Source of the DNA: Owenia fusiformis
Lineage: Eukaryota; Annelida; Polychaeta; Sabellida; Oweniidae
DNA: 60,000 nt
Reading direction: 5' to 3'
Assembly (NCBI GenBank): GCA_903813345.2
Contig: CAIIXF020000008.1
Location: 2,801,341 to 2,861,340 of the forward strand
Shown one piece after another: positions 1 to 12,163 of the stretch. The notes beneath the pieces are model-generated. The model had not been told where the DNA came from and ran no database searches. It worked only from the letters and a program-made list of their open reading frames with translations. Numbering within the stretch: the first letter of the stretch is position 1; the number at the start of each line of letters is the position of its first letter. A program made the position numbers and the translations under genes.

Positions 1-1765
1 CTATAGAAATAATGTTATAGATATAACATCAATTAACACACTTATATGTTTGAAAAAATTAAAGTGAGATTCTAAAATCTTATTGTATTTTATACAATCA
101 ATTAAATTAAATACATTGAAACCTGTGTTTATATAAAACAAAGAAAAAACAGGGAATGAGATGAAATTACATTTCAATAATCAATTGAATTACTCTGAAT
201 TGATATAAAGATTTGTGTTACCTTCAGTATATATTTCCACAGAATCAATGGGCTCCTCTCTCCTTTGTGATTGTTTATTAAGTGTCCTTAATTTGTGTTG
301 CTGTGTCTATATAGTGCTTTATTTCCACCCTAGGTATACTGCTACGCAAGAGGCAGATCAATACAATACTATGTAACATTCTTCACTTTGATAGGCTCAT
401 GTAGAATACAGATATTCTATTCTAAATTTGTTATTATATAACATCTGCTACCTCAGACTACCATCAGTACAAATATGCATTCTGTTTATATCTATATTTT
501 CTCATCCCTAATATAATATATTGTTAATGAAAATGGGTTTATCTCATATTTCCATCTCTTACCTTGATTGCTAGGTGGATATACTTGTTGTCATAGTTCA
601 TAATTCTAATCAACAGAAATGTCTCAAATGGCCTCTGTATGTGTGTGCATTTTCCAAAACTAAATTCAAAATGGCTCATTGGTCATATTTGAAATATCCT
701 TTACTGACATTACCTAAGTGTGAAATACACAATGTCTTTGTGATTTGCTGCTCCATGGAACTACCTTTTTAATTCTTCTTTCAAATAACTCATTCTTATG
801 GCTCCTTTTTAATGTCATGATTTCCTATAACCTTATCCATACTGTCCCATAGAACATGGGCTATATCGAGGCGCTCTACTAATCTACTATCTATTTCTGT
901 TTTGCATTTATACTTTAGATGTTATATATTATTGTTTATTGATGCAGTAAAAGTAAAGTGATAGTGTTTCATTGGATCTAGTCTTGGAAAGGGCCCTTTG
1001 GAGATTTTCCATTAGTTAATTGACCAAAGTATAAATCAATGGAAGAATTTGACCATTATGATCTATATCTTGACAGTGTGTGTTAAACTGAATGATGCAT
1101 ATCACTTTCAGCTAATCAGGATAATAGCAAATATGTATTTCATTAGTATAGTATCTTTCCTAATCACGTTAAATTTCATCAGAAACAATAATAATACAAT
1201 AATATAAAGTATATTCCCTGTGTTAACATAAACATATTTGTCATACATATTTATTGCAGAGGCGTTTACTATAATAATTCAATTAATACTTTCCTACATT
1301 TATATTTCTCTACCAAGTTGTGAAGTTATTCATAGTGAAAAATCAGATAATGATGTTGCAATTAATGTTGAGAAGTACCACACATTCCCTCTGTCCATTG
1401 TAAAGCTAATGTTAATCAGACTATGATTAGAATGTTAAAGACAGAAGATTCAGCTTATCGTAACTATTTGACAATTCTGCCAGCACCCCATCAAAAGTAA
1501 ACTGATAAATCAGTTAAGGAATGTTGTAATGACATGAATGGCAGTTTCATTTTCTATAATCAACTATTTGTCAAATTGGCCAGACAGTCAGACATTCAGG
1601 ATTCACTGCTCTCTAGTTCTCTCCTAGCAACATAGCCATTTACTTATGATTTGCCATAACAAGAAATGCAAATAAGGGGCTACCATGGTGTTCGATTTCA
1701 TTGAATTAGTGACAGGTTAGATTTGAATAAAAAATTAACTTGACAAAATTTGTGAAATATATATA

Positions 1766-1890
1766 AGTGGTGATATTGTTATAGTCTCCAACTTTTTTGA
1801 GGATGATGTTCAGGATTAGGCAGTTTATGTTCAATGTTTTGCATCTGTAACAAATGGCATGTGATGGCATTTTGCCTGTTTGTGCCTTCT
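1766..1890 (+). repeat. dispersed repeat family D, copy 1
   Basis: This ~120-bp block runs from a TGGTGATATTGTTATAGT-like start to a GACATTTTGCATGT-like end and contains CTGTAACAAATGGCA. Clearly related blocks occur at 3855-3998, 17570-17692, 35438-35545, 49195-49330 and, in reverse, near 59490-59590. No coding capacity or terminal inverted repeat is visible. It may be a SINE or the end of a longer element. Confidence 0.6.
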
Positions 1891-2400
1891 AATTATTAAT
1901 TACCTAGCCTCTTGTATTGCTATTAACATTCACATTTATTTAAAATGATCATACATACCCTGAGCAATCCTAGTGCTTTTATTATTATCACATTTTGTTC
2001 ATCCATAAAGAAGTATCATATCTTTATATTACATGTTACTAAGTAGCTCTGCAATCTAAAACAAGCCATTAATGTTTATATTTTATGTAAATCATAAAAT
2101 AGCCCCTCTTTGCTGATATTGTGCTATTCACAAAAGACAAGGTGCAATTATTGGCAAATATCCCTATGGTCAAAATGAATCATTCGTAGGTGTAACATGA
2201 AGAATAAAATGTCATATAATACTTTGGAAAATATTAAAGTGCTCGGACACACATAAGCTGAGATAGGGATCATTTCGTTCAGTAAGGTTGTATTGACTTA
2301 CATGGGGCTGTACACCATTGACTTAACATGAGGATATCAGCAGATCCCAATAGAGGCCATTGGTTTCCAGTGATTATCACAGAAATACCAAAAATACACT

Positions 2401-2501
2401 ATGACCTGAATCGATTGCAAACTTAATAATTTCACAATACGACACAAATGGTTTATCTCATCAAATGTGCAAATATGAAGTTTGCAATCGATTCAGGTCA
2501 T
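2401..2501. repeat. perfect 24-bp inverted repeat with 53-bp loop
   Basis: The arms lie at 2401-2424 and 2478-2501 and are exact reverse complements, centred on TCGATTGCAA / TTGCAATCGA. The 53-bp loop is unremarkable AT-rich sequence. It has no flanking TE hallmarks that I can recognise. It could be a small MITE or a hairpin-forming relic. Confidence 0.85.
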
Positions 2502-3267
2502 ACTTAAAATTAAAAGATTGTACATTTTTTCATCATTTTTTCCCCTACAAAATGGCTATAGAAAAATGCTCCAAAAACAACTTTTACACTTATCAAATAT
2601 CATACAAGTTTGTAAAACCAAAGATTATACTATTATATTTCATTATGTAGTAACATATTTGGATAAGATGCAGGGATGCGTAGGATGTAAATGGATTTTG
2701 ACAGACACAAAAATACTTCCTGGTTTGGAATCTATGCCTCTACACTTCATGATTGAATTATGACCCTAATAAGTGGCTTATACATCAATACAGTGCTGAA
2801 TATAGGTCAACAAGATACTAGTGTGCATATAAATGTAATAATTAAAGCAGAATACTCATTTTGAAAAATCAGATGAATTATTTTTTTCCCATGGGGAGAT
2901 CCCAATGGAGGGTGTATAAGGTCCTTTGAAATTTTGGATTATAAATACAATGTAATGTATATCTGGTGCTGAATTTATTTGTTATTAATGCGCAAAACCA
3001 TTTGCTGCTTATCTGGGTATCATGCATGGTGAAGTATGATACCAGCTAGCATGATATGACTTGACATATAAACAATATATATTAAGTTCAGATATTTATG
3101 TGCAAATAAATTACTAAAATGATTGCACATTAAAAACTGTAATGATATGAACATATTATATAGTATTATGGTCAGAGGTTTTACAGGGCAACATATGAAA
3201 CTGCCTCTTAGATTATTACAGTACCTGATTTAACTAAGAAGCACCTAATAGTCTCTAGGTAGCTATA

Positions 3268-3747
3268 CAGGGTGTCCCGAAAGTATGCCCTATGCCCCTT
3301 GGCAGACCCATACCAACGCCTCCATAGTATGTGTCATATATCATTTGCCAATTATCATTGTTCAATTCACAAATGGGGAAAAAGTCACAGGCATTTCAAA
3401 ATTTAGTGTTTGGCAAAAATTAATCAGTTTTTCACCAAAATAATAGTTGGTGTGTCTCCCTAGGTCATGTTAACAGCAGCCGTGCTTTTCATTTATGACC
3501 TTAAGCACTCTTTAAATAGGGACGTCCTCTTTTTAGAACTCAATATCCAGTAGCACCAATATTTCAGGTCCATATGAACTATATTTTTGGCCAAACACTA
3601 AGTTTTTACCACTTTTTTTACCATTTGTGAGTTGAACCATGATACTTGGAAAATCAATCTAATTTTAGATAAGCTTTAAAATGACACATACTATGGAGAC
3701 ATTGGTATATGTCTATCTAGGGAGGCCCATATTTTTGGGACACCCTG
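3268..3747. mobile_element. Tc1/mariner-type MITE with long TIRs
   Basis: The left end starts CAGGGTGTCCCGAAAGT and the right end finishes TTTTTGGGACACCCTG. Each end is flanked by TA (3266-3267 and 3748-3749), the Tc1/mariner target duplication. The inverted repeats extend inward for roughly 180 bp with divergence: the segments around TCCATAGTATGTGTCAT and TTAGTGTTTGGC occur on both sides. No transposase is encoded, so it is non-autonomous. Confidence 0.85.
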
Positions 3748-3854
3748 TAGTACCTAGTATCTAATATGACTTTTCATTCAAAATTATTTTTGTATGTACC
3801 ATTGTCGTGTGCTGGGATGAGTGTGCTTGCATCTGTCTGTCTTTACGGCAAACA

Positions 3855-3998
3855 ACACAAACTTGTAATTTTTTATGTCAGCGCTGCAACTTTTTTGTGG
3901 ACAGTGTTCAACAATCAATGGGGAGGTGTGGGGGTGGTCTGCATTTAGTGTCTGGAATTAATGGCAAGTGGTGACATTTTGCATGTTTACGCCTTGTT
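3855..3998 (+). repeat. dispersed repeat family D, copy 2
   Basis: It matches the D pattern, with a CAACTTTTTTGTGGA block followed by ATGGCAAGTGGTGACATTTT and GCATGTTTACGCC. The copy is degenerate in the middle. Its end supplies a fortuitous acceptor-like TTGTTTTACAG. Confidence 0.55.
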
Positions 3999-5753
3999 TT
4001 ACAGATACAAGAGATTTTTGTTGATCCGCGGGAGGTTCCAAGGAATTTAGTAAAAGAGAGGTTATTCCATCTCTATAAAAAATGATTATATATAATATAT
4101 ATGGTAGGATGATTCTTGACATATAGTCCCCTTCTGGTATCCATTAATTCGGTCATTATATATTCATCCAAGAATGTATGCATAATACTTTGCAAGCTTA
4201 TATTATTCACTCTCATACCTTAATAAACTTCTATAGTCAGGACCTAAATAAACTTATTTAGTTAGGGGATCTTAATAGAAGATGTCCCTAATACTTTATA
4301 GATCTTATGAGGGAGAGTGAAGTGACAAGAGTAAATCAGGGAAAAATTACTCTTGAATCTGTGTGTTGAGTACTGACTACTTCACATCAAGCACTAGTAG
4401 AGAAAGTATCTATGTTACCGAGTAATACATTTGAGGAAATTTTTTCTTATAATTTTAGATCTTACTTAAACCTTGTCAGTGTTGCGGAACAATTTTAATA
4501 CCTTGAGTAACCAAACATTTTGACATTAATTGCACAATCTGTTGATTTACAATTGTGACTTGTTTTTTACTGCAAATTATAGGAAGTTGATGCTGCAATT
4601 TTGATCATGTTTACTCACAATCTAATGGAATAATAATTATATGAAACTGTTCCCATCCTTTTAGCAAAAATGTGTTTCCAGAATGTTTTCTGGAAATTCT
4701 TGGAAACTATTAATATGTCCTCCTCTTTACATGTACCTGTACTTTCCCATCCTCTGTTTGTTTTAAGGTCCAAAACAGAGTGAAACCATATGTGGTTAGT
4801 CACATGTCTAATATGTTTTCAAATAGCAGAAATATGTTAAAAATGAAAATAATTAAGAGCTTGAATGCATTAGGTTTTGGGATATTTTTGAAAATCCACA
4901 GATATCTCTAAAAGCAGGCAAGGCTGATATGGATCAAAGATTACATGTCTCCTGAAACAGTCATGTAATTAAGCACCTTACTCAATGCTTGTGAAATATA
5001 CTGTAAAAATTGTTGTTGCTTGCCTTCATCCAAGACCAAATGTCAAGTTTAAGGCTGGAATACAATTTAGGTGATATATTGCACACTTTAAAATGGAAGA
5101 AATTTACACAAAATCGTGTATTTGAAAAATGAACTCTGAGTAACTCGATAGGAAACTGAATGTTACATGTCTAAAGAGTGAAGAATTCTGAATTAATATA
5201 TGAAATAAATTCAAGTAACATGTTTATCATGTCTTATAGCCAAATTACCCCCCCCCTCAGTTCACTCCCTCCCTCCCCATTCAATCCAGCTCCTTTCATT
5301 TTTAATTTTTCGATGATTTTTTGAAACATATGGAATGGACTTGGTTTTGTGGTAATAACATCCTTTATAAGTATTTTATACAGGTCGCATACACAACCAT
5401 TGTTGCCTGATTGATAGCAAAAACATTGACTCTGTATGTTGATGTTGCACCTTTTTTAATATATCTCATATCTTAGGAGTATATCAGTTAAACAAATGAT
5501 AGAAGACCTAACATATTTTACCATGTTGTGCACCTATTTTTAAGCAATTCAATCGTAAACTTTCTCTTGAAAAATTAAATCAGATTTGTCGAATTTTATT
5601 GCAGAAATCTCTCCCTCCATTCATTTTGTCTGATCACAGGGCGTGAATAAGTTTTCACCTGCTATCAAATATTGAATGCAAATAGATAAATAAATAATAC
5701 TGTTTTCTGATAAGCTGAAATATGTGATATATCATGACTAGCTAGTGAATATA

Positions 5754-5835
5754 CAGGATGTCCATAAAGTTACTTTACAATTATAATACAAATTCTGTAT
5801 AAAGTGTAAAGATTTATTACTTGATGGACACCATG
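5754..5835. mobile_element. possible very short mariner-like MITE remnant
   Basis: CAGGATGTCCATAAAGT at the left faces an imperfect reverse complement around TGATGGACACCATGTG at the right, only about 80 bp apart. TA precedes the left end. The match is short and imperfect, so this is tentative. Confidence 0.3.
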
Positions 5836-6132
5836 TGTTATTAAAACTGCATATGCATTACTTTTTATGAAGCTAATACAAATGAAGTGCATTTTGAATG
5901 GATTTTGCTAAATTGTGCAATTGGGCCTACCTAATACAATTAACTTTAACTAATTCTACTAAATTGTGCAATTGGGCCTACTTATTACTTAGGTTGTACG
6001 ATTTGACAGATATTAAGATAATGACAAGAATACAAATGTTGCACTCTCTGTCATCTAGTATCTTTTACACAAGTCACACACATTCCTACATATCCCCGCT
6101 ATTTGGTTCCATTATGTCAATTTCATATCAAG

Positions 6133-6245
6133 TTGGCAGATCAGTCTAGAGCGCTGAACTACCCAAACTAAGCGCTGTGTCATAACCATGGGGTTGTGGG
6201 GCAAAGACGTGTGAGCTCTTTGTGTTTAGAATATATGATTCAACA
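6133..6245 (+). repeat. tRNA-derived SINE, copy 1
   Basis: A tRNA-like head shows an A-box-like segment (TTGGCAGATCAGTCTAGAGC) and a decayed B-box region near GGGGTTGTGGGGCAAAGAC. It is followed by a tail GTGAGCTCTTTGTGTTTA. The same tail follows a tRNA-like sequence at 59305-59415, which supports a SINE family rather than an isolated tRNA gene. Confidence 0.5.
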
Positions 6246-7784
6246 GTAGATGAACATCTTTACCCATTAGTTATTACATTTATTTATAGTTCAGAATTGT
6301 CTCAAGATAAGCTCGATGTGGGTCAATAATCTCACTATTGATAACTTGTTAAAGTGTCTCATTTGGAATGTTGAGATGGCAATTTTATGTATAATGATGA
6401 GCCTCTTAATCTGAATTTCTCTCTTTAGAAGTCAATAAGTGTAAGATGCTTGATTGATAGCTACTTGGATCAGTTATGAAGTTAACTGAAATCTGACACC
6501 AATGATTTATCAACAGGGCCAGAGGGTACTTTGAAATGTGATTATAGGATTTCAAAAATTGATGTTTTTTCATGCATGAATAGTATAATAATCAAAGGGA
6601 CTTATATAATTATTATATGCTTAGTATTGCATAGTAACATAGTGTTCATGTAAAATCCTTATAGTAATCATTTTTCAAGCTAGTTTCCCAATAGAAAGTT
6701 GATAAATTGGGTGAGATCTTTTTAATCCATATGTTCTGTCTGTCTGTCAACATGTTGGTGGCTCATTTGTAATCCTCCACAATAATTCAAGTGGTTTCAC
6801 TTTTAAACTTTTTCTATATATAGCCTTCAGTTATCTCATAAATGGCGTCTTAAAAGCTTCCTTCATTTCAAAATGGCTGCCATTTTAATCGCCAAAGATT
6901 CATAACTCCAGAATTATTCCACCAATCAGCTTCAAATTCCCGACATCATACAAAATGATTATAAACATTGCTGAATACCTTTGATTTGCATGCTAAGCTA
7001 TTGTATTTTTGAAATGGTAAAAATAGCATTTTTTAAGAATTTAAACATCAAAAGGAGTTTCCAGTTTAATAGATTTTGCTTATTCTAGAGAGAGATGTTC
7101 TATATTAAAGTAAATTTATTTCCAATACTCTCACCAGTGAACAAGTGTAACCCAGTGTCAATCAACAGCCATTTATCTCTTCACTTCAGCTCAGACTGAA
7201 TTTATGATATAACCTAAATGAAACTAATTTAATACCATGATACAACACTGAACACTGGAAATATTCCATGAACATTAAATTGTACTTATAGTGTAAACTA
7301 ATAAAATGATATAGTGGGATTTAGAAGGAAATCAACAGAAGACATACTTGCCTAGCCTATCGCCATATTTAAATGATTTTTGTGTCATAGAATTTAACAT
7401 ATTAAATTGCAATATCTTAGCCAGTGGTGTGAATTATATCAACATCCTGTTGATGTTTATTGTGCTATAACCTTTTTACCTATGATTAAATCTTCTAAAG
7501 CTTTATTTGTTTTGATGTACAGTGTATAATCAGTAGCATGCAGATCAGTGTGTATTCATCACTCCATTCCTTTTGCAAAACAGTCCAAATTCTGCTCTTG
7601 ACCACATTTTAGACATTGAAACAGTTAACAGAGAATCACAAATGAGGTTGCTGCTCTCCGCCAGAATCCACTGATGATTGAAAAATGGTTGCCATGTGAA
7701 GGGGCAATGACATGGAATGTATCAGTTGATTGAGGATATTTCATAACTTGGCAAAAAGGCAGTTTCACCCATGCACATAAAGCA

Positions 7785-7934
7785 AAGATTATTCAGTAGT
7801 CCATGATCACATAACAAATGACATATCAATGGAAAGAGACACATGGCTTCATGGTAAACTAAATGAAATTGATTTTATCATCACTGGTTTTGTGGTTTTA
7901 CAATGTGTTTGCTTGTTGCATTTTTGGGACACTG
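7785..7934 (+). mobile_element. mariner-type element, terminal fragment
   Basis: This segment resembles the right end of the element at 11215-12163: GACATATCAATGGAAAGAG, ACATGGCTTCATGGTA, then TCATCACTGGTTTTGTG. It ends in TTTTTGGGACACTG followed by TA. Only one end is present, so it is a truncated, non-autonomous relic. Confidence 0.6.
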
Positions 7935-8603
7935 TAGGTTATAATGGACCTAGTCTGTGATGTGATGTGTGTGGGTGTGCATCCCACCTATTAATAAATT
8001 TATTGTTTGTGAAGTACCTTTTGTTCCCTGCTTTAGTACAGGTCATAACATCTTATTCATAGACTATGGGGCAATAATTCTGGCTCTTGAATCTTGATGT
8101 TTCCCACCCATGTAATTGCCTATAAATTAAATTCAACACTCATCATGTATTAAAATGCTGAATACTCTGAAATTAAAATATCATTAAGGATATTTGTACG
8201 ATTTGAGGCTCACACTCTGAAATATACAGAAATGCAAGAAAGATTGATCATCAGAAAAAAAGACGGCATGAAATAACAGTGGACATACTGAAATTGTGTA
8301 CATGGACTGGTCTGATTTAGATTAAAGGTTAGTATGATATAAATATCCCTCTATCCACTCATTATCATGTAAATCACAGTAATTGCAGGCTACCTATATG
8401 CCTTGTTTATGGCCAATCAGAAAATATTAGAGATGCACCAACCAAGAAATATAAAAATATGGCCGTTTTATCTTAGTAAAATATGATAGTAATAGGCCCT
8501 TTGTGGTATCTTAGTTCATAATACTTGTTGAAGTACCAAGGGACATTGTGAAATAACTTTAAAATTAAAAACATCATTTTAATCAAGAGCTCTTTGTTAT
8601 TAA

Positions 8604-9209
8604 AGGGATATTCCTTGTCAGACAATTTCTGTTTTGTTATGGTAGCTATAACCATAGATATGTCAATGTTTAATTGTATATTCAATTATATACTGTTTAT
8701 ATACTAAATGATGATTATATTGTTGATTATTTGAAATTGTAGTGCGTATTTCTTGCAGGCTGCCATCTATCTTTTTAGATTTCACATAGGAAGTGATGTA
8801 ATTGACTCTAAACTTTCATAACCTTGCCCAGAACAGTACAAGAAAGTAACGCAACATCACTTTTAGTCAAATGCATCTTATGTTCTGTGCAAAATATTTT
8901 CAGGACTGATCAACTTGTAATTAAAGAAGAGATGCTCTGAAGAATTGAATCATAGACTCAATTGAAAAGAACATTCAGCTTCTTTTGTCCTTAATTGCTT
9001 CTTACCTAGGGCTATATGCAAAGTTAATAACATAACTTCCTGTGTGAAATATTGAAAGATGTCAGTCTTAGGAAATGAGTACTACATTTTTAAATGATCA
9101 ATTTTGATCAATATCAAAATATTTTTTCGTGTTTTGCTAAATATTGAAAGTATCTATGTGGATATAGCTACCATATTAGACGTCAAGCAGTCTGGTAAGG
9201 AATATCCCT
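8604..9209. mobile_element. TTAA-flanked palindromic MITE (piggyBac-like), copy 1
   Basis: The element begins AGGGATATTCCTTGTCAGAC and ends GTAAGGAATATCCCT, with TTAA at 8600-8603 and 9210-9213. Long, diverged inverted repeats run inward, with a TAGCTATAACCATA-type block and an AGGAAGTGATGT-type block on both sides. A second full copy of nearly equal length lies at 38620-39220. The TTAA target site suggests piggyBac mobilisation; that assignment is inference because no transposase is present. Confidence 0.75.
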
Positions 9210-9660
9210 TTAACACAATTGAAATTAAAAAGAGAATCCTCACAAAATCCAAATTGTTAACAAAAGATCAGGGTCAGAGTGACAATTTATATAATACACT
9301 TATTAAATGAGAATGCAGGGAACGTTCATGCAAAGTAGATGCGCAGTATTCTTTTCACATAATTTTCATTAATATCCTAAGAGTATTGGTTTCCATAATT
9401 CCCTCATATTTGTTAAGCAAGGTTCAGAGGAAGTTAGACTTTAGATGTAGTATGAAGATAAACATATTTCTATGTCACTTCTTTGTTGAAATCTGGCATT
9501 TTGTAAGGTTTCATGGGACCCAGATGATATATGCTTGCATTTAGAACTAGCTTCCATAATAATTTAAAAAGTATTGGAATGACCTCTAATAATACTCAGA
9601 CCCATTATTGCATATTTTATTAAGTATATTTGTCAGAAGTCAAAAGACGGAGAAATATTA

Positions 9661-10297
9661 AAAAGTATTACATACCTAGCGAAGCATTTGTATGGAAGTC
9701 AATGGGAAAGTTAGCGAGCTATATCCACCGATATTGCCCGATTACCCCGATATAGCCCGCTTACCTCGTTTTGATATTACATTTCTTTAATAACCATGAT
9801 AATATCATGACGTCACGTCATTGATACAAAGTAACCATGGGAACAAAGGCATGTAATACATCAGTTATGTCACTATGACGTGAAATATGCCTTCGTTCTT
9901 GCCCAAATATAGAGCCTCCCAAGGTCGGCCTATATTGGGAGAACTCAGGCATATTTCACGTCATAGTGACATAACCTCTAAGTATTTCATACCTAGCGAA
10001 GCATTTGTATGGAAGTCAATGGGAAAGATACGAGCTATATCCACCGATATTGCCCGATTACCCCGATATAGCCCGCTTACCTTGTTTTGATATTAATTTC
10101 TTTAATAACCATGATAATATCATGACGTCACGTCATTGATACAGAGTAACCATGGGAACAAAGGCATGTAATACATCAGTTATGTCACTATGACGTGAAA
10201 TATGCCTTCGTTCTTGCCCAAATATAGAGCCTCCCCAGGTCGGCCTATATTGGGAGAACTCGGGCATATTTCACGTCATAGTGACATAACCTCTAAA
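9661..10297. repeat. two tandem ~317-bp units, each with a hairpin
   Basis: CATACCTAGCGAAGCATTTG recurs at 9671 and 9988, giving a period of 317 bp, and the two units are nearly identical. Each unit ends in an inverted repeat with arms TTATGTCACTATGACGTGAA and its complement (about 9864-9975 and 10179-10290). The arms carry TGACGT, the core of a CREB/ATF site, and another TGACGTCA palindrome lies upstream in each unit. High identity suggests a recent duplication. Confidence 0.8.
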
Positions 10298-11214
10298 TAT
10301 ATAGAAAAAGGTCATCTTGGAGGACAATAAGGGTGATAGATGTCATATCCTATTTCAGCACATGATATTTTAGATATTAGATATTATGTATTACCATTCA
10401 ATTGAACATAAATCTCTTAATGTATTTGTAAATCATGATTAAATTTCAAATCGATGAAGTTTGAAGCAGTATTTTCTTCTTGTGTCCTTCCCTAGAGTAA
10501 AACCTTATTTAGGCTGATTAGAATGGTAATTTGATATAGCACTCAGCTAATAATAACAAAAATATATAACTCTTGTCTATTTGCCACGGCAGAACCTTGC
10601 CATTGGCTATATGGTCCTTTTGGTTCCTACCATTCAGAGACCAGCTTCAAACATCCTAACCAAAAAAATATGTTTTTGCAAATCCAAATTATATTATTGC
10701 GGGTGGAATCAAATCATATTGTTAATAGAGTTTATGTTTTATGAAACATAAACACTCATTAGCACTAATAAAGCATATCAAAATTAGTTTACAGTGCATG
10801 ATGAAATGATGAAACTGTATTTCAGTAGTCTAGCTACAAGCCTTTATGCCCCCCCCCCCCTCCAATACACATCTCCCCTGAGTGAGAAGTTTTCTTACCT
10901 GTGTAGTTGAGTAGTGGGAGGGGGTCACAGGGGCTTGAAGTTAATATTTCAGATGACAAGTCAAAATGAATATATAGACTTGAGAAAGTCAGGCTAGCCC
11001 ATAGACCACATGAAATATTCTTTTTGACCCACCACCATTGTGATTAGGTGCAGATGTTATCCCCAGTTGTGAGAATCACAAACATCTAGGACTTAATCTT
11101 GACATACACCTTAACTTCAATTACTATATTGATCAGATTATAAAAAGAATTACTTTACTTTTAAGACCAATGAAAAAATTAAGCAAAATTCTAAACAGAT
11201 TTTTATCTCTGAAA

Positions 11215-12163
11215 AGCACAAAACCAGTGATAACAGCATTGATTTAATTCAATGCACCATAAAGCCATGTGTCTCCTCTTTACAATGATATATTATTCAT
11301 TTATATTTGGTAATGGTTGGGCGAGTAGTCATTCCATTTGCAAAGTGGGCCAAAATTAGCTTGGGACCAAGTTATAAACATCGCAAAAGTCAGTGTACGG
11401 AGCCCGATGCAATATTGCAAGAAAATATAAAACCAATGCTGACTGGGTCCTTTTCATTCAGTGTAACAAAAAGCCAAATTACTCCTTTTTGCAATGGAAT
11501 ATCATTCATTCACAGGGAGTCATGGCTGGCTGAATAATCATTAATTTTGCAAAGTGGGGCAAAATTCAGCTCGGACTCAAGTTTCAAACATTGCAAAAGT
11601 CAGTACAAGGGGCATAGGGGCTATTGGAAGAAGGTGTGACAGGTGTGGCATAGACAGTAAAGTGTTCATACTCATACTCTTGCAAGAATATATCCTATAC
11701 CCCTCCAAATTGCCACCACTTCCTTGCACATAAAATTGCACTCATCTGTCCACGTCATGCATGGTTCAGCCCTGAGTCATCTGTGGGTTAAAGCAGAGAA
11801 AAGCAGCCCATGGGCAATTCTTTCTCGAGGTTTTGCAATATCTGGTGAAGGAATTGTGAGCACAGATACTCCTGAGATAGCTCCAAAAGAAAAAGTCACA
11901 ACAATTCAAGTCAGGGGAACTTCCATTGGCACTTAGCCCTTGCACTGATTTTTGCAATATCTAAAACTTGGTCCAGAGCCGATTTTGACCCACTGTGCAA
12001 ATGGAAGGATTTCTCACCCAACCATAACCACATGTGAATGAATGATATATCATTGCAAAGAGGAGAGACGTGGCTTTATGGTATATTGAATGAAATTGAT
12101 GTAGTCATCACTAGTTTTGTGATTTTACGAGATAACTACTTGTTACGTTTTTGATACGCCCTG
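11215..12163. mobile_element. mariner-type element with long inverted ends, inserted in the LINE
   Basis: The right end reads GTTTTTGATACGCCCTG followed by TA at 12164-12165. The left ~130 bp is a diverged reverse complement of the right (CACAAAACCAGTGATAAC, ACCATAAAGCCATGTG). The left part itself contains two successive related segments (11258-11400 and 11468-11610), so a terminal region was duplicated or a second copy is nested. A degraded transposase lies inside on the minus strand. A second copy of the same family is at 48270-48960. Confidence 0.7.
11766..11957 (-). pseudogene. degraded Tc1/mariner-type DDE transposase fragment
   Basis: The minus-strand frame contains SSPDLNCCDFFFWSYL, matching the SPDLNPxDFFLWGYL segment around the last catalytic Asp of Tc1/mariner-superfamily transposases. 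It continues with SICAHNSFTRYCKTSRKN. Only this C-terminal part of the DDE domain is recognisable and it is bounded by stops, so it is not functional. The homologous copy at 48486-48877 is frameshifted. Confidence 0.7.

Larger units (their letters stand above)
1..3267. other. AT-rich non-coding stretch
   Basis: No exon-like open frame with credible splice sites and no recognisable protein was seen. The short open frames here are low-complexity, AT-driven translations. The stretch contains one copy of dispersed repeat D (1766-1890) and a perfect inverted repeat (2401-2501), listed separately. It could be intergenic DNA or part of a long upstream intron of the KNTC1-like gene. Confidence 0.5.
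3999..8599. other. non-coding stretch with scattered small repeats
   Basis: No supportable gene. It includes a ~49-bp direct duplication near 5908-5987 (AAATTGTGCAATTGGGCCTA twice), a C-rich run near 5251, a tRNA-derived SINE (6133-6245), a fragment resembling the B-family repeats near 6840-6920 and one end of a mariner-type element (7785-7934). Confidence 0.5.

Noticed and set aside
4005-4080. Possible KNTC1 exon after TTGTTTTACAG (reads IQEIFVDPREVPRNL)
   Set aside because: The acceptor falls in the end of a D-family repeat, the donor is weak, and no flanking exon with matching phase was found.
6133-6245. Functional tRNA gene
   Set aside because: The cloverleaf cannot be completed and the B-box is decayed; the shared tail with 59305-59415 points to a SINE.
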